The translations under genes were made by a program, and so were the position numbers. Below are positions 27,568 through 37,577 of a stretch of DNA of 64,000 bases, piece after piece. The stretch comes from Desulfobacterales bacterium (GTDB taxonomy: Bacteria > Desulfobacterota > Desulfovibrionia > Desulfovibrionales > Desulfothermaceae). The stretch is taken from NCBI GenBank assembly GCA_027064715.1, contig JAMOPG010000245.1, positions 1 to 64,000 on the forward strand, read 5' to 3'. The notes beneath the pieces were generated by a model. That model saw only the letters and a program-made list of their open reading frames with translations, was not told the DNA's origin and ran no database searches. Position 1 is the stretch's first letter. Every line of letters begins with the position of its first letter.

Positions 27568-27945
27568 CTATTTTGACGCTATTGCCTCTATCTCCACCTT
27601 TGCATCTAGGGGTAATCTTGCTACTTGGACAGCAGCACGTGCTGGTGGATCTTCTGTAAAATAAGTGGCATAAACTTCATTCATCTTTGAAAAATCTGCC
27701 AGATCAGCAAGATATACAGTGGTCTTAACAACATGATTATAGGTCATCCCTGCTTCCTTTAAAATGGCACCTATGTTTTCTAAAACCTGTTTTGTCTGTT
27801 GCTCTATTGTTCCTCCTTTAAACTGGTTGGTAACAGGATCTATTGCTATTTGTCCAGATATAAAGAGGAGCTCGCCTATTTGTACTGCTTGAGAATAAGG
27901 GCCTATTGCCTTTGGAGCATTATTGGTTGTTATTATGTTTTTCAT
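27568..27945 (-). CDS. ridA: RidA family enamine/imine deaminase
   Basis: About 125 residues. [33 protein letters not shown] and the C-terminal [22 protein letters not shown] are the RidA signature, including the conserved Arg that binds the carboxylate. RidA hydrolyses reactive 2-aminoacrylate-type intermediates from PLP enzymes. The longer open frame to 28023 would add an unrelated 26 residues; the ATG at 27945 has AAGGAG at 8 bases and gives a normal start. It overlaps the end of the sensor kinase gene by 26 bases. Confidence 0.93.
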   Translation of the reverse strand: MKNIITTNNAPKAIGPYSQAVQIGELLFISGQIAIDPVTNQFKGGTIEQQTKQVLENIGAILKEAGMTYNHVVKTTVYLADLADFSKMNEVYATYFTEDPPARAAVQVARLPLDAKVEIEAIASK

Positions 27946-30900
27946 CTCCAAACTCCTTTTGTATGATTTTATTAAATTCATGGATTTCTTGTTCAATGCG
28001 ATTAATAAGCTGCCCAATTTCACTCCATGATTTAGTTTCAGCTGTGTGTTCTAAAAACTCTGCAAGATATCTTATCCTTACAGCACCTATGGTTCCAGCA
28101 GCACCTTTTATTGTGTGAGCATGACTTTTCAAATTATTTTTATCCCTTTGTTCATAACTCTTTTTTAGATTCTCTATCCATTTAAAAGAACTATTCTTAA
28201 ATGTTGAACAAATTTTTTTTATAATCATTAGGTTGTTGTCCATCCTCTTTAACAATCCATCTTTATCCAATGAAGGCATATTTTCTATATCATTTTCACT
28301 AAAAATGACTTTTTCTTCTTTAGGTTGATTATTGGGCTCTTTTTGCATCTTATCCCCCTTTAATAACCATTTTTTTAACACATTTTTTAACTTTTCTATA
28401 TCTATAGGTTTTACAATGTAATCATCCATGCCAGCTTCAAGACATTCCTTTTTATGTGATTCCATCGCATGTGCAGTTAAAGCTATAATTGGAACATTAT
28501 GATCAATAACATTTGAATGAGGATCTCTTATTATTTTTGTGGCTTCAAATCCATCCATTTCAGGCATCTGAACATCCATTAATACTAAATCATATTTCTT
28601 TTTGCATAAAATTATAATGGCCTCATTTCCATTATTAGCTATATCAACCTCTAAGCCAAATTTTTTCAATATGTTTTTAGCAACCTGTTGATTTATCTTA
28701 TTATCTTCAACTAAAAGTACTTTTTTCCCTTTAAAATATAAATCGTTTGATTCATCTTGGGCCATGTCTTTTTGTTTAGGTTCAAAAAATTTGCATAAAA
28801 GGGCTATCAAACTCGTATATGATACTGGCTTGGACAAAATTGCATGGATCCTTTTAGAGATTGGTTCAAATATCTTTTCATTTGCACTTTTTAGTAGGAT
28901 CCAAATAGTTTGAGCCTTGCTCACATTATATAATTTTTCAAAATCAGCTAGATCTTCAATACAATTTTTGCTTATCAATACAATCTCATATGGATCATTT
29001 TCTGCTTTGGCCTTTTGAAGTTCTTTCAAACCACTATCAATCTCTGTTACTCCCTCTACACGAAGATCAAGTGTTTTTAAAAAGTTCACCAAAAATTGTA
29101 AAGGAGTTAGTTTTTGTTCTATAACAAGTATTCGAAGACCTTTTAATTTGTCAGGAATGGTTAAATATTCTTTTTGATCACTAACATTTACTTTTACTGT
29201 AAACCAAAACTCAGAACCTTTTCCCTGTTCACTAAAGACTCCAATCTCACCCCCCATAAGTTCCACAAGGTGTTTACTCAATGCCAGGCCAAGGCCAGTT
29301 CCGCCAAACTTACGTGACACAGTTGCATGAAGCTGGGTGAATTTGTCAAATAACATAGGTATCTTTTCTTGAGGGATGCCAATCCCTGTATCTTTTACAA
29401 TGAACTTAAGATACAATTCATTGTTGGTGATTTCAATTAACTGGGTGGTTAAGTATACTTCCCCATTATCTGTAAATTTTATTGCATTTCCTAACAAATT
29501 ATTTAAAATCTGCTTCAATCTCAAAGGATCTCCCACTACCTTTAAGGGGATTTGCGTATCAATAAAATGGGATAACTCCAGCCCTTTTGATTGAGCAACT
29601 CCAGAAAAGCTACTTATTACCTCATCTAAAAGGTCATACAGATCAAACTCTATTTTTTCCAGTTTTAGCTTGCCTGCTTCAACCCGAGATAAATCCAATA
29701 TATCATTTAATAACCCTAATAAAGTATTTGCACTTTTTAGGGCGGTTTCACAAAAATTTCGTTGCTCCTCTGACAGATTTGTATCCTTTAAAAGTGTTAA
29801 CATACCTATTACACCATTTAATGGTGTCCTGATTTCATGACTTATATTTGTCAAAAATTCTGTTTTTGCTTTACTGGCTGACTCTGCCTGATCCAGAGCC
29901 TGCATTAGATGTATATTGGTCTCTTCTAGTTTTTTTTCAATTATTTTTCTCTGCCTTATTTCCTCTTCTAATTCTTTATTTTTTTGCTCAATTTCCTCCT
30001 CTCTTTTTTTACTTTCCTTCAATTTAATCTTTAATGTATAATTTTTCACCCCCGTATTAAACCCGATAATTAATCCAATTATGAGCAAAATTGCCAAAAT
30101 AGTAAGAACTAAAGGAATAAACCAGGGGCATTGGAGAAAATAAGATAACTGTGCGGCATTATATAAAATAAAAAGATGGAAGGGTGTCCCTTTAATTGGA
30201 ACTTTTAATCCAATATATTTTGTTGTAGTATCATTTTCTTCCCTTAATGTAGATAATTTATTAAATTTATCTAGTTTTATATTTTGCAATAAATTAAATT
30301 TGTTTTGAGAAAATCCTTTGTCTTCTAGGTAAATGAACTCATCTTGTTGAATAAAAAAAATCTTTTGCTGTCTAGGCTTAAGTAACGTATAAATACTTTC
30401 AGGATTTATTATAGAAAATATCTGCCCCATATATTTACCTTTAAAAATAAAAGGAACAGTTATTATCAAATCATATCCATCATTTATTTTGATAAAGAAC
30501 AGAGAAGCTTCACGCCTATCTTTTTCTAAAAAATCTTTCCACTTAACTATATAAGATTCAGGCAGATATTTGGGCTTTGTATCCATTAATATATCACCAT
30601 TTATGTCAACAAAAAATATCCTTTTATAGATGGATACGTCATGTATGGTTTTTGAAAATAAAACTTTATTAAAATCTCTTTCAACAAATATAAGTGATGC
30701 CCTGAGGCCATATTCCATGGACATACCCAAGGCCTTATTCTCAAAAAAGGCAGACAAGGATCTAAGTTTTGTTAGCTCACAAATATCATTTTTTCTCTCA
30801 TGAAAAAAATAGGATAAAAACGAGGCCTCGCTTGTTATGGAATTTTTAATCAACTTTGAAGAATAATTACTAAGACGAAGATTCGCCCAATAAATTACCC

Positions 30901-30985
30901 CAAGCACCCCCATTATATAAATAAAAAGACAGCAAAAGATTAAAAAAAATAGTAAATGTTCTTTAAAAAAGGCCCTAACCTTCAT
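27920..30985 (-). CDS. Hybrid sensor histidine kinase with pseudo-receiver, receiver and HPt domains
   Basis: A 1021-residue BarA/EvgS-like phosphorelay kinase. A membrane span lies near residues 10-33. A periplasmic CACHE-like sensor covers about 34-285, a second span is [21 protein letters not shown], and a coiled coil follows. The HisKA motif [12 protein letters not shown] has His near residue 383, then an HATPase_c domain with the [18 protein letters not shown] box. The first receiver ([14 protein letters not shown]) lacks the acidic pocket and the phospho-Asp. The second is complete ([25 protein letters not shown], Asp near 803, KP at the end). The C-terminal HPt has [11 protein letters not shown] (His near 955). 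It is probably co-expressed with the solute-binding protein 9 bases upstream. Confidence 0.93.
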   Translation of the reverse strand: MKVRAFFKEHLLFFLIFCCLFIYIMGVLGVIYWANLRLSNYSSKLIKNSITSEASFLSYFFHERKNDICELTKLRSLSAFFENKALGMSMEYGLRASLIFVERDFNKVLFSKTIHDVSIYKRIFFVDINGDILMDTKPKYLPESYIVKWKDFLEKDRREASLFFIKINDGYDLIITVPFIFKGKYMGQIFSIINPESIYTLLKPRQQKIFFIQQDEFIYLEDKGFSQNKFNLLQNIKLDKFNKLSTLREENDTTTKYIGLKVPIKGTPFHLFILYNAAQLSYFLQCPWFIPLVLTILAILLIIGLIIGFNTGVKNYTLKIKLKESKKREEEIEQKNKELEEEIRQRKIIEKKLEETNIHLMQALDQAESASKAKTEFLTNISHEIRTPLNGVIGMLTLLKDTNLSEEQRNFCETALKSANTLLGLLNDILDLSRVEAGKLKLEKIEFDLYDLLDEVISSFSGVAQSKGLELSHFIDTQIPLKVVGDPLRLKQILNNLLGNAIKFTDNGEVYLTTQLIEITNNELYLKFIVKDTGIGIPQEKIPMLFDKFTQLHATVSRKFGGTGLGLALSKHLVELMGGEIGVFSEQGKGSEFWFTVKVNVSDQKEYLTIPDKLKGLRILVIEQKLTPLQFLVNFLKTLDLRVEGVTEIDSGLKELQKAKAENDPYEIVLISKNCIEDLADFEKLYNVSKAQTIWILLKSANEKIFEPISKRIHAILSKPVSYTSLIALLCKFFEPKQKDMAQDESNDLYFKGKKVLLVEDNKINQQVAKNILKKFGLEVDIANNGNEAIIILCKKKYDLVLMDVQMPEMDGFEATKIIRDPHSNVIDHNVPIIALTAHAMESHKKECLEAGMDDYIVKPIDIEKLKNVLKKWLLKGDKMQKEPNNQPKEEKVIFSENDIENMPSLDKDGLLKRMDNNLMIIKKICSTFKNSSFKWIENLKKSYEQRDKNNLKSHAHTIKGAAGTIGAVRIRYLAEFLEHTAETKSWSEIGQLINRIEQEIHEFNKIIQKEFGDEKHNNNQ

Positions 30986-30994
30986 CTATATTCT

Positions 30995-31873
30995 CTACTT
31001 AAAAAATTCAGGATAATAGTCCATAACATAGGGATAATATTTTTTAACTAGCTTTAAATAGGTTCCATCCTTTTTTATTTTTTGTAGAAATCTATTAAAT
31101 TCCTCTCTTAACTGAGGAGAGGTCTTTCTAAAGGCTGCTGCCATAACTTGTTGTTTTGAAATAGGCCCAATTATTTCTATATGTCCAGAAAATTTTTCTA
31201 GGGCTACTAAGGCATCAGGCACATCTAATAAAGTGGCTTCTGCCTTACCATTGATCACAGCAGGGGCTAGTTGATTTAAATTTTTATGAAAGTCTATTAC
31301 CTTTGCACCATATTTTTCAATGCCATACAGAGATGCATCTAAACATGTACCTCTGACATTTAAGACAGTTACTCCTTTTAACTGTTGTAAAACAGCTAAA
31401 ATGTCTTTGGAAATATCTCCTGTTGGTTTAATTGGCGTTAATCTAGACTTTACTCTGGATACCAGCCATATTTGAGTGGGAAATAGTGGATCTGAATAAG
31501 ATACCAATTTCTCTCGCCAACCAATTACTGTAAAGCCTGTTGCAATAATGTCTCCTTTTATTTGACACTTCCCTATAATTTTTACTTCATTTCCCTTTAC
31601 CTCAATCTTTTTCCCAATCAAATCAGAAATTACATGTTTCCAATCTGTTTTTACAAATTGGTAATGAAGACCTAAATATTTTGCAAACAACTTTACTAGA
31701 TCCACAGAAAATCCATCCCCAGCTCCTGTTACAAAATTAGCGTACGGAATTCCAAGATGTCTTATTACTCCTTTTTTCTTTATTTCAGGCAAATCAGATG
31801 CATAAATTGAGCATGCAATAAAAAAAATAACAAAAAATAATAATATTAATTTTGTGATTTTTCTCAAATACAT
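30995..31873 (-). CDS. Freestanding family-3-like solute-binding protein
   Basis: About 292 residues. A signal segment (YLRKITKLILLFFVIFFIACSIYAS) may end in a lipobox Cys (FIAC) or be cut by signal peptidase I. The mature part is a two-lobe amino-acid-type binding fold: DLPEIKKKGVIRHLGIPYANFVTGAGDGFSVDLVKLFAKYLGLHYQFVKTDW, then GDIIATGFTVIGWREKLVSYSDPLFPTQIWLV. The open frame runs to 31948, but the ATG at 31873 has AAGGAGG 8 bases before it. No permease or ATPase is adjacent. It sits between a diguanylate cyclase and a hybrid kinase, which suggests a sensory rather than transport role. Confidence 0.82.
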   Translation of the reverse strand: MYLRKITKLILLFFVIFFIACSIYASDLPEIKKKGVIRHLGIPYANFVTGAGDGFSVDLVKLFAKYLGLHYQFVKTDWKHVISDLIGKKIEVKGNEVKIIGKCQIKGDIIATGFTVIGWREKLVSYSDPLFPTQIWLVSRVKSRLTPIKPTGDISKDILAVLQQLKGVTVLNVRGTCLDASLYGIEKYGAKVIDFHKNLNQLAPAVINGKAEATLLDVPDALVALEKFSGHIEIIGPISKQQVMAAAFRKTSPQLREEFNRFLQKIKKDGTYLKLVKKYYPYVMDYYPEFFK

Positions 31874-31886
31874 AACTCTCGCCTCC

Positions 31887-33947
31887 TTATTTTTCCTCAT
31901 AACATACCTGATTTTTTCCCTTCCTTTTGGCCTTATATAATTGCTCATCAGCCCGATTTATCAGTGTATATAAGTTGTCTCCTGCTCTATATTCTGCAAC
32001 ACCAAAACTTGCAGTAATATTTTCTATCTTTGAGACCTTTAGTTTTTTTATTGAAGCCCTTATGTCTTCAGCTACAACTAATGCATCTTTGAGACGTGTT
32101 TCAGGTAATAAGATCACAAATTCTTCCCCACCCCACCTCACTGGGACATCAATCTTTCTTATTCTGTTAGTTATTTCTTTGGCAACAGATATTAGCACCT
32201 CATCTCCAACATTGTGACCATATGTATCATTTATTTTCTTAAAATCATCAATATCCAACATTATAATGCTAAAAGTCTTTGAAAAACGCTTGCTTCTCTC
32301 TTTTTCTTCTTCAAATCTTTTCTCAAAAAATCTGCGGTTATATAGGCCAGTCAAGGCGTCTTTTGTTGACAAATCCATCAATTTCTCTTGTAACCTTACA
32401 TATTTAGTGACATCTAATATATAATGCAAAAAGAGATCTTTATCTACTGGAATCCAAAACATATTATAGGCCTTACCTTCTATATCTACTTCCTTTTCTT
32501 TAAATTCCTGGATCATCAGGGCCTCATCTGCCCTACAAAACATACATTTAATTCCTGGAGGAGGTGTTCCTGTCCTCTCTATAGTCTCTCTTGCTTTAGA
32601 AGGAATATATTTACCACACCAAACAGATTTCCAACAATACTCTCCTACCTTTGATCCCCACATTTCTGCAGCCTTATTTTGGGCAATGATCTTTCTCTGT
32701 TTGGTGATTAACCATGCTGGATGTGGGAGACTTTCAATGAGGATCTTTGTTTTTTTCTGCTCTGACTCCTTTGCAAATTCCACCATCTTTTCAGACGTTA
32801 TATCTCTTAAAATCATTCTTACAGGACTATTTTCTTTCATCTCAATAAAGTCAACTATTGCCTCTATCCACATCGTTCTCTTATTATCTATATTTATAGG
32901 AAATTGCGTAATCTTTTGCTTGTTAAATTTACTACTTTCTTCTATTAAACTCCATAACTTATATCTTTCTAATACAGACTTTACAGATCTTTGTTCAAAA
33001 GGTCCTCCTGCCAGATATCCTAAAATCTCCCTGGCCTTTGGATTCATATACTCAATCTCACCTTTGGGACTAAATCTAACTATTCCAACTGGTGCTGTTT
33101 CTGATAATTCTAAAATTAATTTATTTTTCTTCTTAAGTTCCTTCTCAAGCATCTTCTTAGAAGTTATATCCCTTGCCACTACCAGAAGGAACTTTTCTTT
33201 GACCAAATCTACCATGGATAGAGTTACTGCACAATATATGAGGGAGCCATTATCAAGCCTTTTGAGTATCCATTCAAAATATTGGGGCTGGCCTGAAATA
33301 GCGGCCTTGATTTTATTCAATGCCATTTCTTTAGATAAAGTACCATTTGGCTGACGTTCAGGAGATAGATCATAAGGGGTCTTGCCTAATAACTGGAACT
33401 TGGAGTTGCATCCCACCATTTTTAATGCATATGGATTTGCATCTATAAGTACTCCATCTTCGTTTAACAAAAAAATCCCCTCATTAATGGATTCCATCAG
33501 CAATTGAAATCTTTTGTCTGATCGTAAAATCTCTAGCTCCAACTTCCGCTGTTTTGTCACATCTGACAAAATCCCTACTGCTATCCATTCACCTTTAAAT
33601 TTCATGGATTTTAAAACTAATTGTATTTTTTTCTCTATGTCTCCTACTTTTGCATTCAATTCAACAGGCTGGTGGAATTTAGGACCTGTGCCAGTTGAGG
33701 CAAATATCTTAAATTCTTCTTTAACCTTAGCCAGCAATTTATCGTCTTTTATAAAAAGAGAGTGGAGCTCTTTTCCAATGAGATCTTTTACTTTTAAGCC
33801 AAAACCATCCTCTATTACTTTGTTACAAAACAAGACCTTTCCCTGACTATTTAAGGCAATTATCCCTTCAGAAAAGGCATTAATTAAAAGTTCCAAAAAC
33901 TCTGCTTTACCCCAATCTTTACAATCAGCCCTTATTTCCCCCCCCAT
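31887..33947 (-). CDS. Multi-PAS diguanylate cyclase
   Basis: About 686 residues, soluble. Three to four PAS domains come first: FLELLINAFSEGIIALNSQGKVLFCNKV, FQLLMESINEGIFLLNEDGVLIDANPYALKMVG and LSETAPVGIVRFSPKGEIEYMNPKAREILG. A fourth PAS-like segment (near 400-520) has two Cys pairs, CWKSVWC and CMFC. The C-terminal GGDEF domain has the active A-site GGEEF and the inhibitory I-site RKID five residues before it, so c-di-GMP synthesis with product feedback is expected. The frame reads GTG-GTG-ATG at the start; I use the ATG at 33947. It is first in the cyclase / binding protein / kinase trio. Confidence 0.92.
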   Translation of the reverse strand: MGGEIRADCKDWGKAEFLELLINAFSEGIIALNSQGKVLFCNKVIEDGFGLKVKDLIGKELHSLFIKDDKLLAKVKEEFKIFASTGTGPKFHQPVELNAKVGDIEKKIQLVLKSMKFKGEWIAVGILSDVTKQRKLELEILRSDKRFQLLMESINEGIFLLNEDGVLIDANPYALKMVGCNSKFQLLGKTPYDLSPERQPNGTLSKEMALNKIKAAISGQPQYFEWILKRLDNGSLIYCAVTLSMVDLVKEKFLLVVARDITSKKMLEKELKKKNKLILELSETAPVGIVRFSPKGEIEYMNPKAREILGYLAGGPFEQRSVKSVLERYKLWSLIEESSKFNKQKITQFPINIDNKRTMWIEAIVDFIEMKENSPVRMILRDITSEKMVEFAKESEQKKTKILIESLPHPAWLITKQRKIIAQNKAAEMWGSKVGEYCWKSVWCGKYIPSKARETIERTGTPPPGIKCMFCRADEALMIQEFKEKEVDIEGKAYNMFWIPVDKDLFLHYILDVTKYVRLQEKLMDLSTKDALTGLYNRRFFEKRFEEEKERSKRFSKTFSIIMLDIDDFKKINDTYGHNVGDEVLISVAKEITNRIRKIDVPVRWGGEEFVILLPETRLKDALVVAEDIRASIKKLKVSKIENITASFGVAEYRAGDNLYTLINRADEQLYKAKRKGKNQVCYEEK

Positions 33948-33973
33948 CACCACCTTTCCCCTAGTCAGTTAGT

Positions 33974-34408
33974 CTATTGGTCTATCCATAAATAAAGACC
34001 TGTTTCAGGATCCAATTTCCTTCTAAAAAAACCTTTGCCAAGAGAAATTATATAATATTCAAATGCAAAGACTGAACTTCCTTCAAAAAGATGTCCCCCA
34101 AAGACTTCGCCTTTTTTGTCACCTAATACTATATGGGCGTGGACCATAGGCTTATCAGCTTTTAATGATACATTACCTTTTAAACACAACACCTCCATTG
34201 GTTTATCTATCTTATTTATGATGTATTCTTTGTTTTTCTGATCATAATATCCAATTGTGACATATTCTAAGGCTCCAATTCCTTCAATAATTCCATTAAT
34301 AATATTATTTTCCTCACATATTTTTGTAAGCTCTAAGATCAAATCACTTCCTTTTTTGATCCTACCTACAATGACTTCATCTTTTATATCAAATCTCTTT
34401 AAAATCAT
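33974..34408 (-). CDS. PPC/DUF296 domain protein
   Basis: About 144 residues forming a PCC (plants-and-prokaryotes conserved) domain: VIVGRIKKGSDLILELTKICEENNIINGIIEGIGALEYVTIGYYD, then MVHAHIVLGDKKGEVFGGHLFEGSSVFAFEYYII. The H-x-H and G-G-H-L residues that often bind a metal are present. Bacterial members are trimeric and described as DNA-binding or metal-binding, and the function is uncertain. The start I use is the ATG at 34408, with AAGGAG 7 bases upstream. It overlaps the reductase gene by 20 bases, so the two are coupled. Confidence 0.85.
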   Translation of the reverse strand: MILKRFDIKDEVIVGRIKKGSDLILELTKICEENNIINGIIEGIGALEYVTIGYYDQKNKEYIINKIDKPMEVLCLKGNVSLKADKPMVHAHIVLGDKKGEVFGGHLFEGSSVFAFEYYIISLGKGFFRRKLDPETGLYLWIDQ

Positions 34409-35543
34409 TTTCAATCTCCTTTTTTTCTTTTTTCTTTAATTTCTTTTCCAGATAACAATATAATCCCTCACCTTGCAAAGCAGGTTTAAAACACATATTA
34501 CACGACTCACACATAGAGTCCCTTAGATCCCCTTGTTTCCATCTAGCTATAAGATGGGGTTCTCTAATTAAGGGTCTTGACATACTCACCATATCACAAA
34601 TGTTATTTTTGACCAGCTCGTTACAAATTTCAAATTTTCTTATGCCTCCCACTAATATCAAGGGCACAGATAGCTCTTGTTTAAATCTCTTTGCGTGTTG
34701 GAGATAATATATCTCTCCAAGCTTACTTGCTATCTTTTTTGTTCTACATGGGGTTAGATCCTTAGAGATCAATGTGCCACCACTCATCTCAATCCCATCT
34801 ATTTGATTTTGTTCCAAACGCTTTGACACATATAACATCTCATCAAAGCTCATCTGTGGATCTAAAAAATCCTCACAATTTATCTTAACTATTACAGGAA
34901 AATCTTGCCCTACTTCCTCCCTTATCTTAAGATACACATCCATAAGGAGCTTTGATCTGCCATCTATATCTTTACCATACTCATCCTGTCTTTTATTAAA
35001 ATATGGAGACAAGAATTGGCTCAACAAATATCCATGTGCTGCATGTATCTCTACTCCATCGAATCCTGCAACCTTTGCCCTTTTTGCTGCCTGACCAAAT
35101 TTTTCAATTACTTCTTGTATATTATCCTTGGTCATTGCGATTGCCTTAGCAGATCTAAAATCGCTCTTTATCTCAAAATCAGATGGCCCCAGACCAGGTT
35201 CACCATTAGGACTAAAACGAAAGATCCCACTATGGGCTAGTTGCAAAAATATCTTTGAGCCATATTTGTGAACTGAATCAGCCATCTTTTTAAGACCATC
35301 CACAAATTCATCAGAATAAACTGCAAGTTGTCGTGGGCTTGCCTGACCTTTTTTATCCACATATGCATGGGATGAGATTATCAGCCCTACCTCTCCCTTT
35401 GCCAACTCTTCCATGAGCTTAATTAAGGCGGGTGTAACTTCCCCTTTTTCTGTTGCCATACCTTCCCACGTTGCTGAACGAACAAACCTATTTTTTATCT
35501 TTGTTTTACCTAACCAAGTCTCTGTAAACACAATGTTTTCCAT
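34389..35543 (-). CDS. Old-Yellow-Enzyme-type flavin reductase, short form with Fe-S-type Cys cluster
   Basis: A 384-residue FMN barrel: NRFVRSATWEGMATEKGEVTPALIKLMEELAKGEVGLIISSHAYVDKKGQ, then FLQLAHSG, the active-site segment GFDGVEIHAAHGYLLSQFLSPYFNKRQDEYG (with H-x-x-H), and LVGGIRKFEICNELV. The tail has CESCNMC and a further Cys 11 residues on, resembling the [4Fe-4S] site of 2,4-dienoyl-CoA reductase-like enzymes. That class has C-x2-C-x3-C-x11-C; here the middle gap is C-x2-C. The FAD/NAD(P)H domain of the long enzymes is absent, so it must take electrons from elsewhere. The substrate is unknown (enoate or enone-type compounds). Confidence 0.85.
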   Translation of the reverse strand: MENIVFTETWLGKTKIKNRFVRSATWEGMATEKGEVTPALIKLMEELAKGEVGLIISSHAYVDKKGQASPRQLAVYSDEFVDGLKKMADSVHKYGSKIFLQLAHSGIFRFSPNGEPGLGPSDFEIKSDFRSAKAIAMTKDNIQEVIEKFGQAAKRAKVAGFDGVEIHAAHGYLLSQFLSPYFNKRQDEYGKDIDGRSKLLMDVYLKIREEVGQDFPVIVKINCEDFLDPQMSFDEMLYVSKRLEQNQIDGIEMSGGTLISKDLTPCRTKKIASKLGEIYYLQHAKRFKQELSVPLILVGGIRKFEICNELVKNNICDMVSMSRPLIREPHLIARWKQGDLRDSMCESCNMCFKPALQGEGLYCYLEKKLKKKEKKEIENDFKEI

Positions 35544-35658
35544 TTTGATTTGCCTTTTAGATTATTTAAAATTGCTTTTTTCTAAAACTCATAATAGAAA
35601 AGGTGTGTGCTATATATCAAAATAAACTTTTTTTTTAAAAAATCAAGGAGTAAACAAG

Positions 35659-36837
35659 ATGCTAACAGTTCCAAAAGGTTACCTATTTTCCACTGCTGAG
35701 GCAAACTTCAGATACACAAATAGAGATGATCTTGCCATTATTCTTTCAACTGAAGCGGCCAACATTGGTGCTGTGTTCACTACTAATAAATTTTCTGCAG
35801 CTCCAATAAAGGTGGCAAGAGATTTATTAAAAAAATCTAACTACAAGGCAAATGCCATACTAATCAATTCTGGTATAGCCAATGCTGGGACTGGTGCTTT
35901 AGGGATTGAAAATTGCATAAAAAGCTTAGACATAGTAGGATGTGAGTTAAATATTGCGCCTAAATCTATAATTCCTGCATCTACTGGAGTAATTGGCCAA
36001 CATTTTAATATGGATGCGTGGGAGAGGGGGGCTAAAATTTTAAAGGAAAATATGGGGAAAAAAGATATAACCCATGTGGCAAAGGCTATAATGACCACAG
36101 ATACCTTTCCCAAAATATCTCTGAAATCTGAAGGGGATATAAACATCCTTGGGATAGCCAAAGGCTCTGGAATGATATGTCCCAATATGGCCACAATGCT
36201 TAGTTTTCTCATTACTGATGTAGAGATAGAGCATAACATCTTACAAAAAATTTTAAAGGAGGTTGTAGAACTTACCTTTAATAGGATTTCTGTAGATGGG
36301 GATACATCAACCAATGATTGTGTTATTGTCATGGCTAATGGCCTAAGTGGAATTAGAATATCAGGTGAGGAATTTACAGAAAAATTTAAAAGATTAATGT
36401 ATGAGGTATGTTATGATCTGGCATATAAGATTGTGCAAGATGCAGAAGGAGGGACTAAGATTATCCATCTAACAGTAAAAAATGCAAAAACAGTAGATGA
36501 TGCCCGAAAGGCCGCAAGGGCCATAGCCCATTCTCTATTGGTAAAAACTGCCCTATATGGTGAAGATGCAAATTGGGGTAGGATAATTGCAGCACTGGGA
36601 AGAAGTGAAGCTGACTTTCAACTAGATAAGGTTACACTTAAAATTGGTGATGTTGTGATCTTTAGATATGGTCTTCCAGTGGATATGGACATTGATTCTC
36701 TTGCGGCTTGTCATCTAAAAAAACAAGACATAATCATAGAAGTTGACCTTGGAGAGCATAACATAAGTGAATACTCTATGATGTTTTCTGATCTGTCTGA
36801 AGAATATGTTAAGATCAATGGAAGTTATAGATCTTAA
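35659..36837 (+). CDS. argJ: Bifunctional ornithine acetyltransferase / N-acetylglutamate synthase
   Basis: A 392-residue ArgJ of the cyclic arginine pathway that moves the acetyl group from acetylornithine to glutamate. It is made as a precursor that cleaves itself at the conserved Ala-Thr in SGMICPNMATMLSF near residue 180, with Thr as the new N-terminal nucleophile. NAILINSGIANAGTG near residue 65, STGVIGQHFNM and KTALYGEDANWGRIIAALG are typical of the family. AAGGAG precedes the ATG. It diverges from the reductase gene. No other arg gene is adjacent. Confidence 0.95.
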   Translation: MLTVPKGYLFSTAEANFRYTNRDDLAIILSTEAANIGAVFTTNKFSAAPIKVARDLLKKSNYKANAILINSGIANAGTGALGIENCIKSLDIVGCELNIAPKSIIPASTGVIGQHFNMDAWERGAKILKENMGKKDITHVAKAIMTTDTFPKISLKSEGDINILGIAKGSGMICPNMATMLSFLITDVEIEHNILQKILKEVVELTFNRISVDGDTSTNDCVIVMANGLSGIRISGEEFTEKFKRLMYEVCYDLAYKIVQDAEGGTKIIHLTVKNAKTVDDARKAARAIAHSLLVKTALYGEDANWGRIIAALGRSEADFQLDKVTLKIGDVVIFRYGLPVDMDIDSLAACHLKKQDIIIEVDLGEHNISEYSMMFSDLSEEYVKINGSYRS

Positions 36838-36941
36838 AAATTGCCCCAAAGAACTTAAGTTTTTTGCTTGAAACGTGTTTACCTTTTTATTAATTTAAAA
36901 TCTAGTTGTTTTTTTATTGTGAATTATTTAGGAATCATGGG

Positions 36942-37559
36942 ATGAGAAAAAAATCTACATTTTTGGAGCTCAAAGAACAGGAAAGGGAAAAGAGGCGAGA
37001 ACTAATATTAGATGCTGCAACTCATTTATTTTCCAAGAAAAATTTTTCTAAAATTGGAATGAGGGATATTGCAGAAGAAGCAGGGATATCTCCTGCATCT
37101 ATTTATAGATATTTCCCAAACCGTGATGCAATCTTATTGGAAGTGTTGGGACAGGAGATAAATAAAGAACGTTTAAGACAACTCCAAAGATTAGAACAAG
37201 GGATAAACTCTATTGAAGAGTTTGCCTTTGGTATTGTAGATTTCTTTTTTGATAAAGAGGCAACTTTGCATATGCTTGCCCACTTTCTTTTAAATGAAAA
37301 AGTGGATGAAAATGTTTTTAAAAAGTATAGATTGAATCAAAAGTTTTTTTTAGAGCATTTTGCATGTCTTTTAAAAAAAATAGGAATTAATATAGATAAA
37401 TTAGAAGAATTTGCAGAAATATTCTTTGCTTCTGTACTTGGAATAACAATGCTTTCCATCAATACAATAGAAAAAGATAGAGAAAAAGTAAAAAATGAGA
37501 TATATAAAAGGGTAAAATTCGTGTGCAATATATATGAAAAGGCTTTAAATTCAAATTAG
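36942..37559 (+). CDS. TetR family transcriptional regulator
   Basis: About 205 residues. The N-terminal helix-turn-helix is RRELILDAATHLFSKKNFSKIGMRDIAEEAGISPASIYRYFPNRDAILLEVL (residues about 22-75), the standard TetR signature. The remainder is a helical ligand and dimer domain with no recognisable specificity. The frame opens at 36906; the ATG at 36942 has AGGAA a reasonable distance before it. It precedes cheV by 18 bases, so the two are probably one transcript, and it might control itself and cheV. Confidence 0.87.
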   Translation: MRKKSTFLELKEQEREKRRELILDAATHLFSKKNFSKIGMRDIAEEAGISPASIYRYFPNRDAILLEVLGQEINKERLRQLQRLEQGINSIEEFAFGIVDFFFDKEATLHMLAHFLLNEKVDENVFKKYRLNQKFFLEHFACLLKKIGINIDKLEEFAEIFFASVLGITMLSINTIEKDREKVKNEIYKRVKFVCNIYEKALNSN

Positions 37560-37577
37560 TTGTAGGAGAATTAACAT

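Noticed and set aside
27946-28023. N-terminal extension of RidA
   Set aside because: The longer frame lies wholly inside the kinase gene, adds residues foreign to RidA, and the internal ATG has a much better SD.
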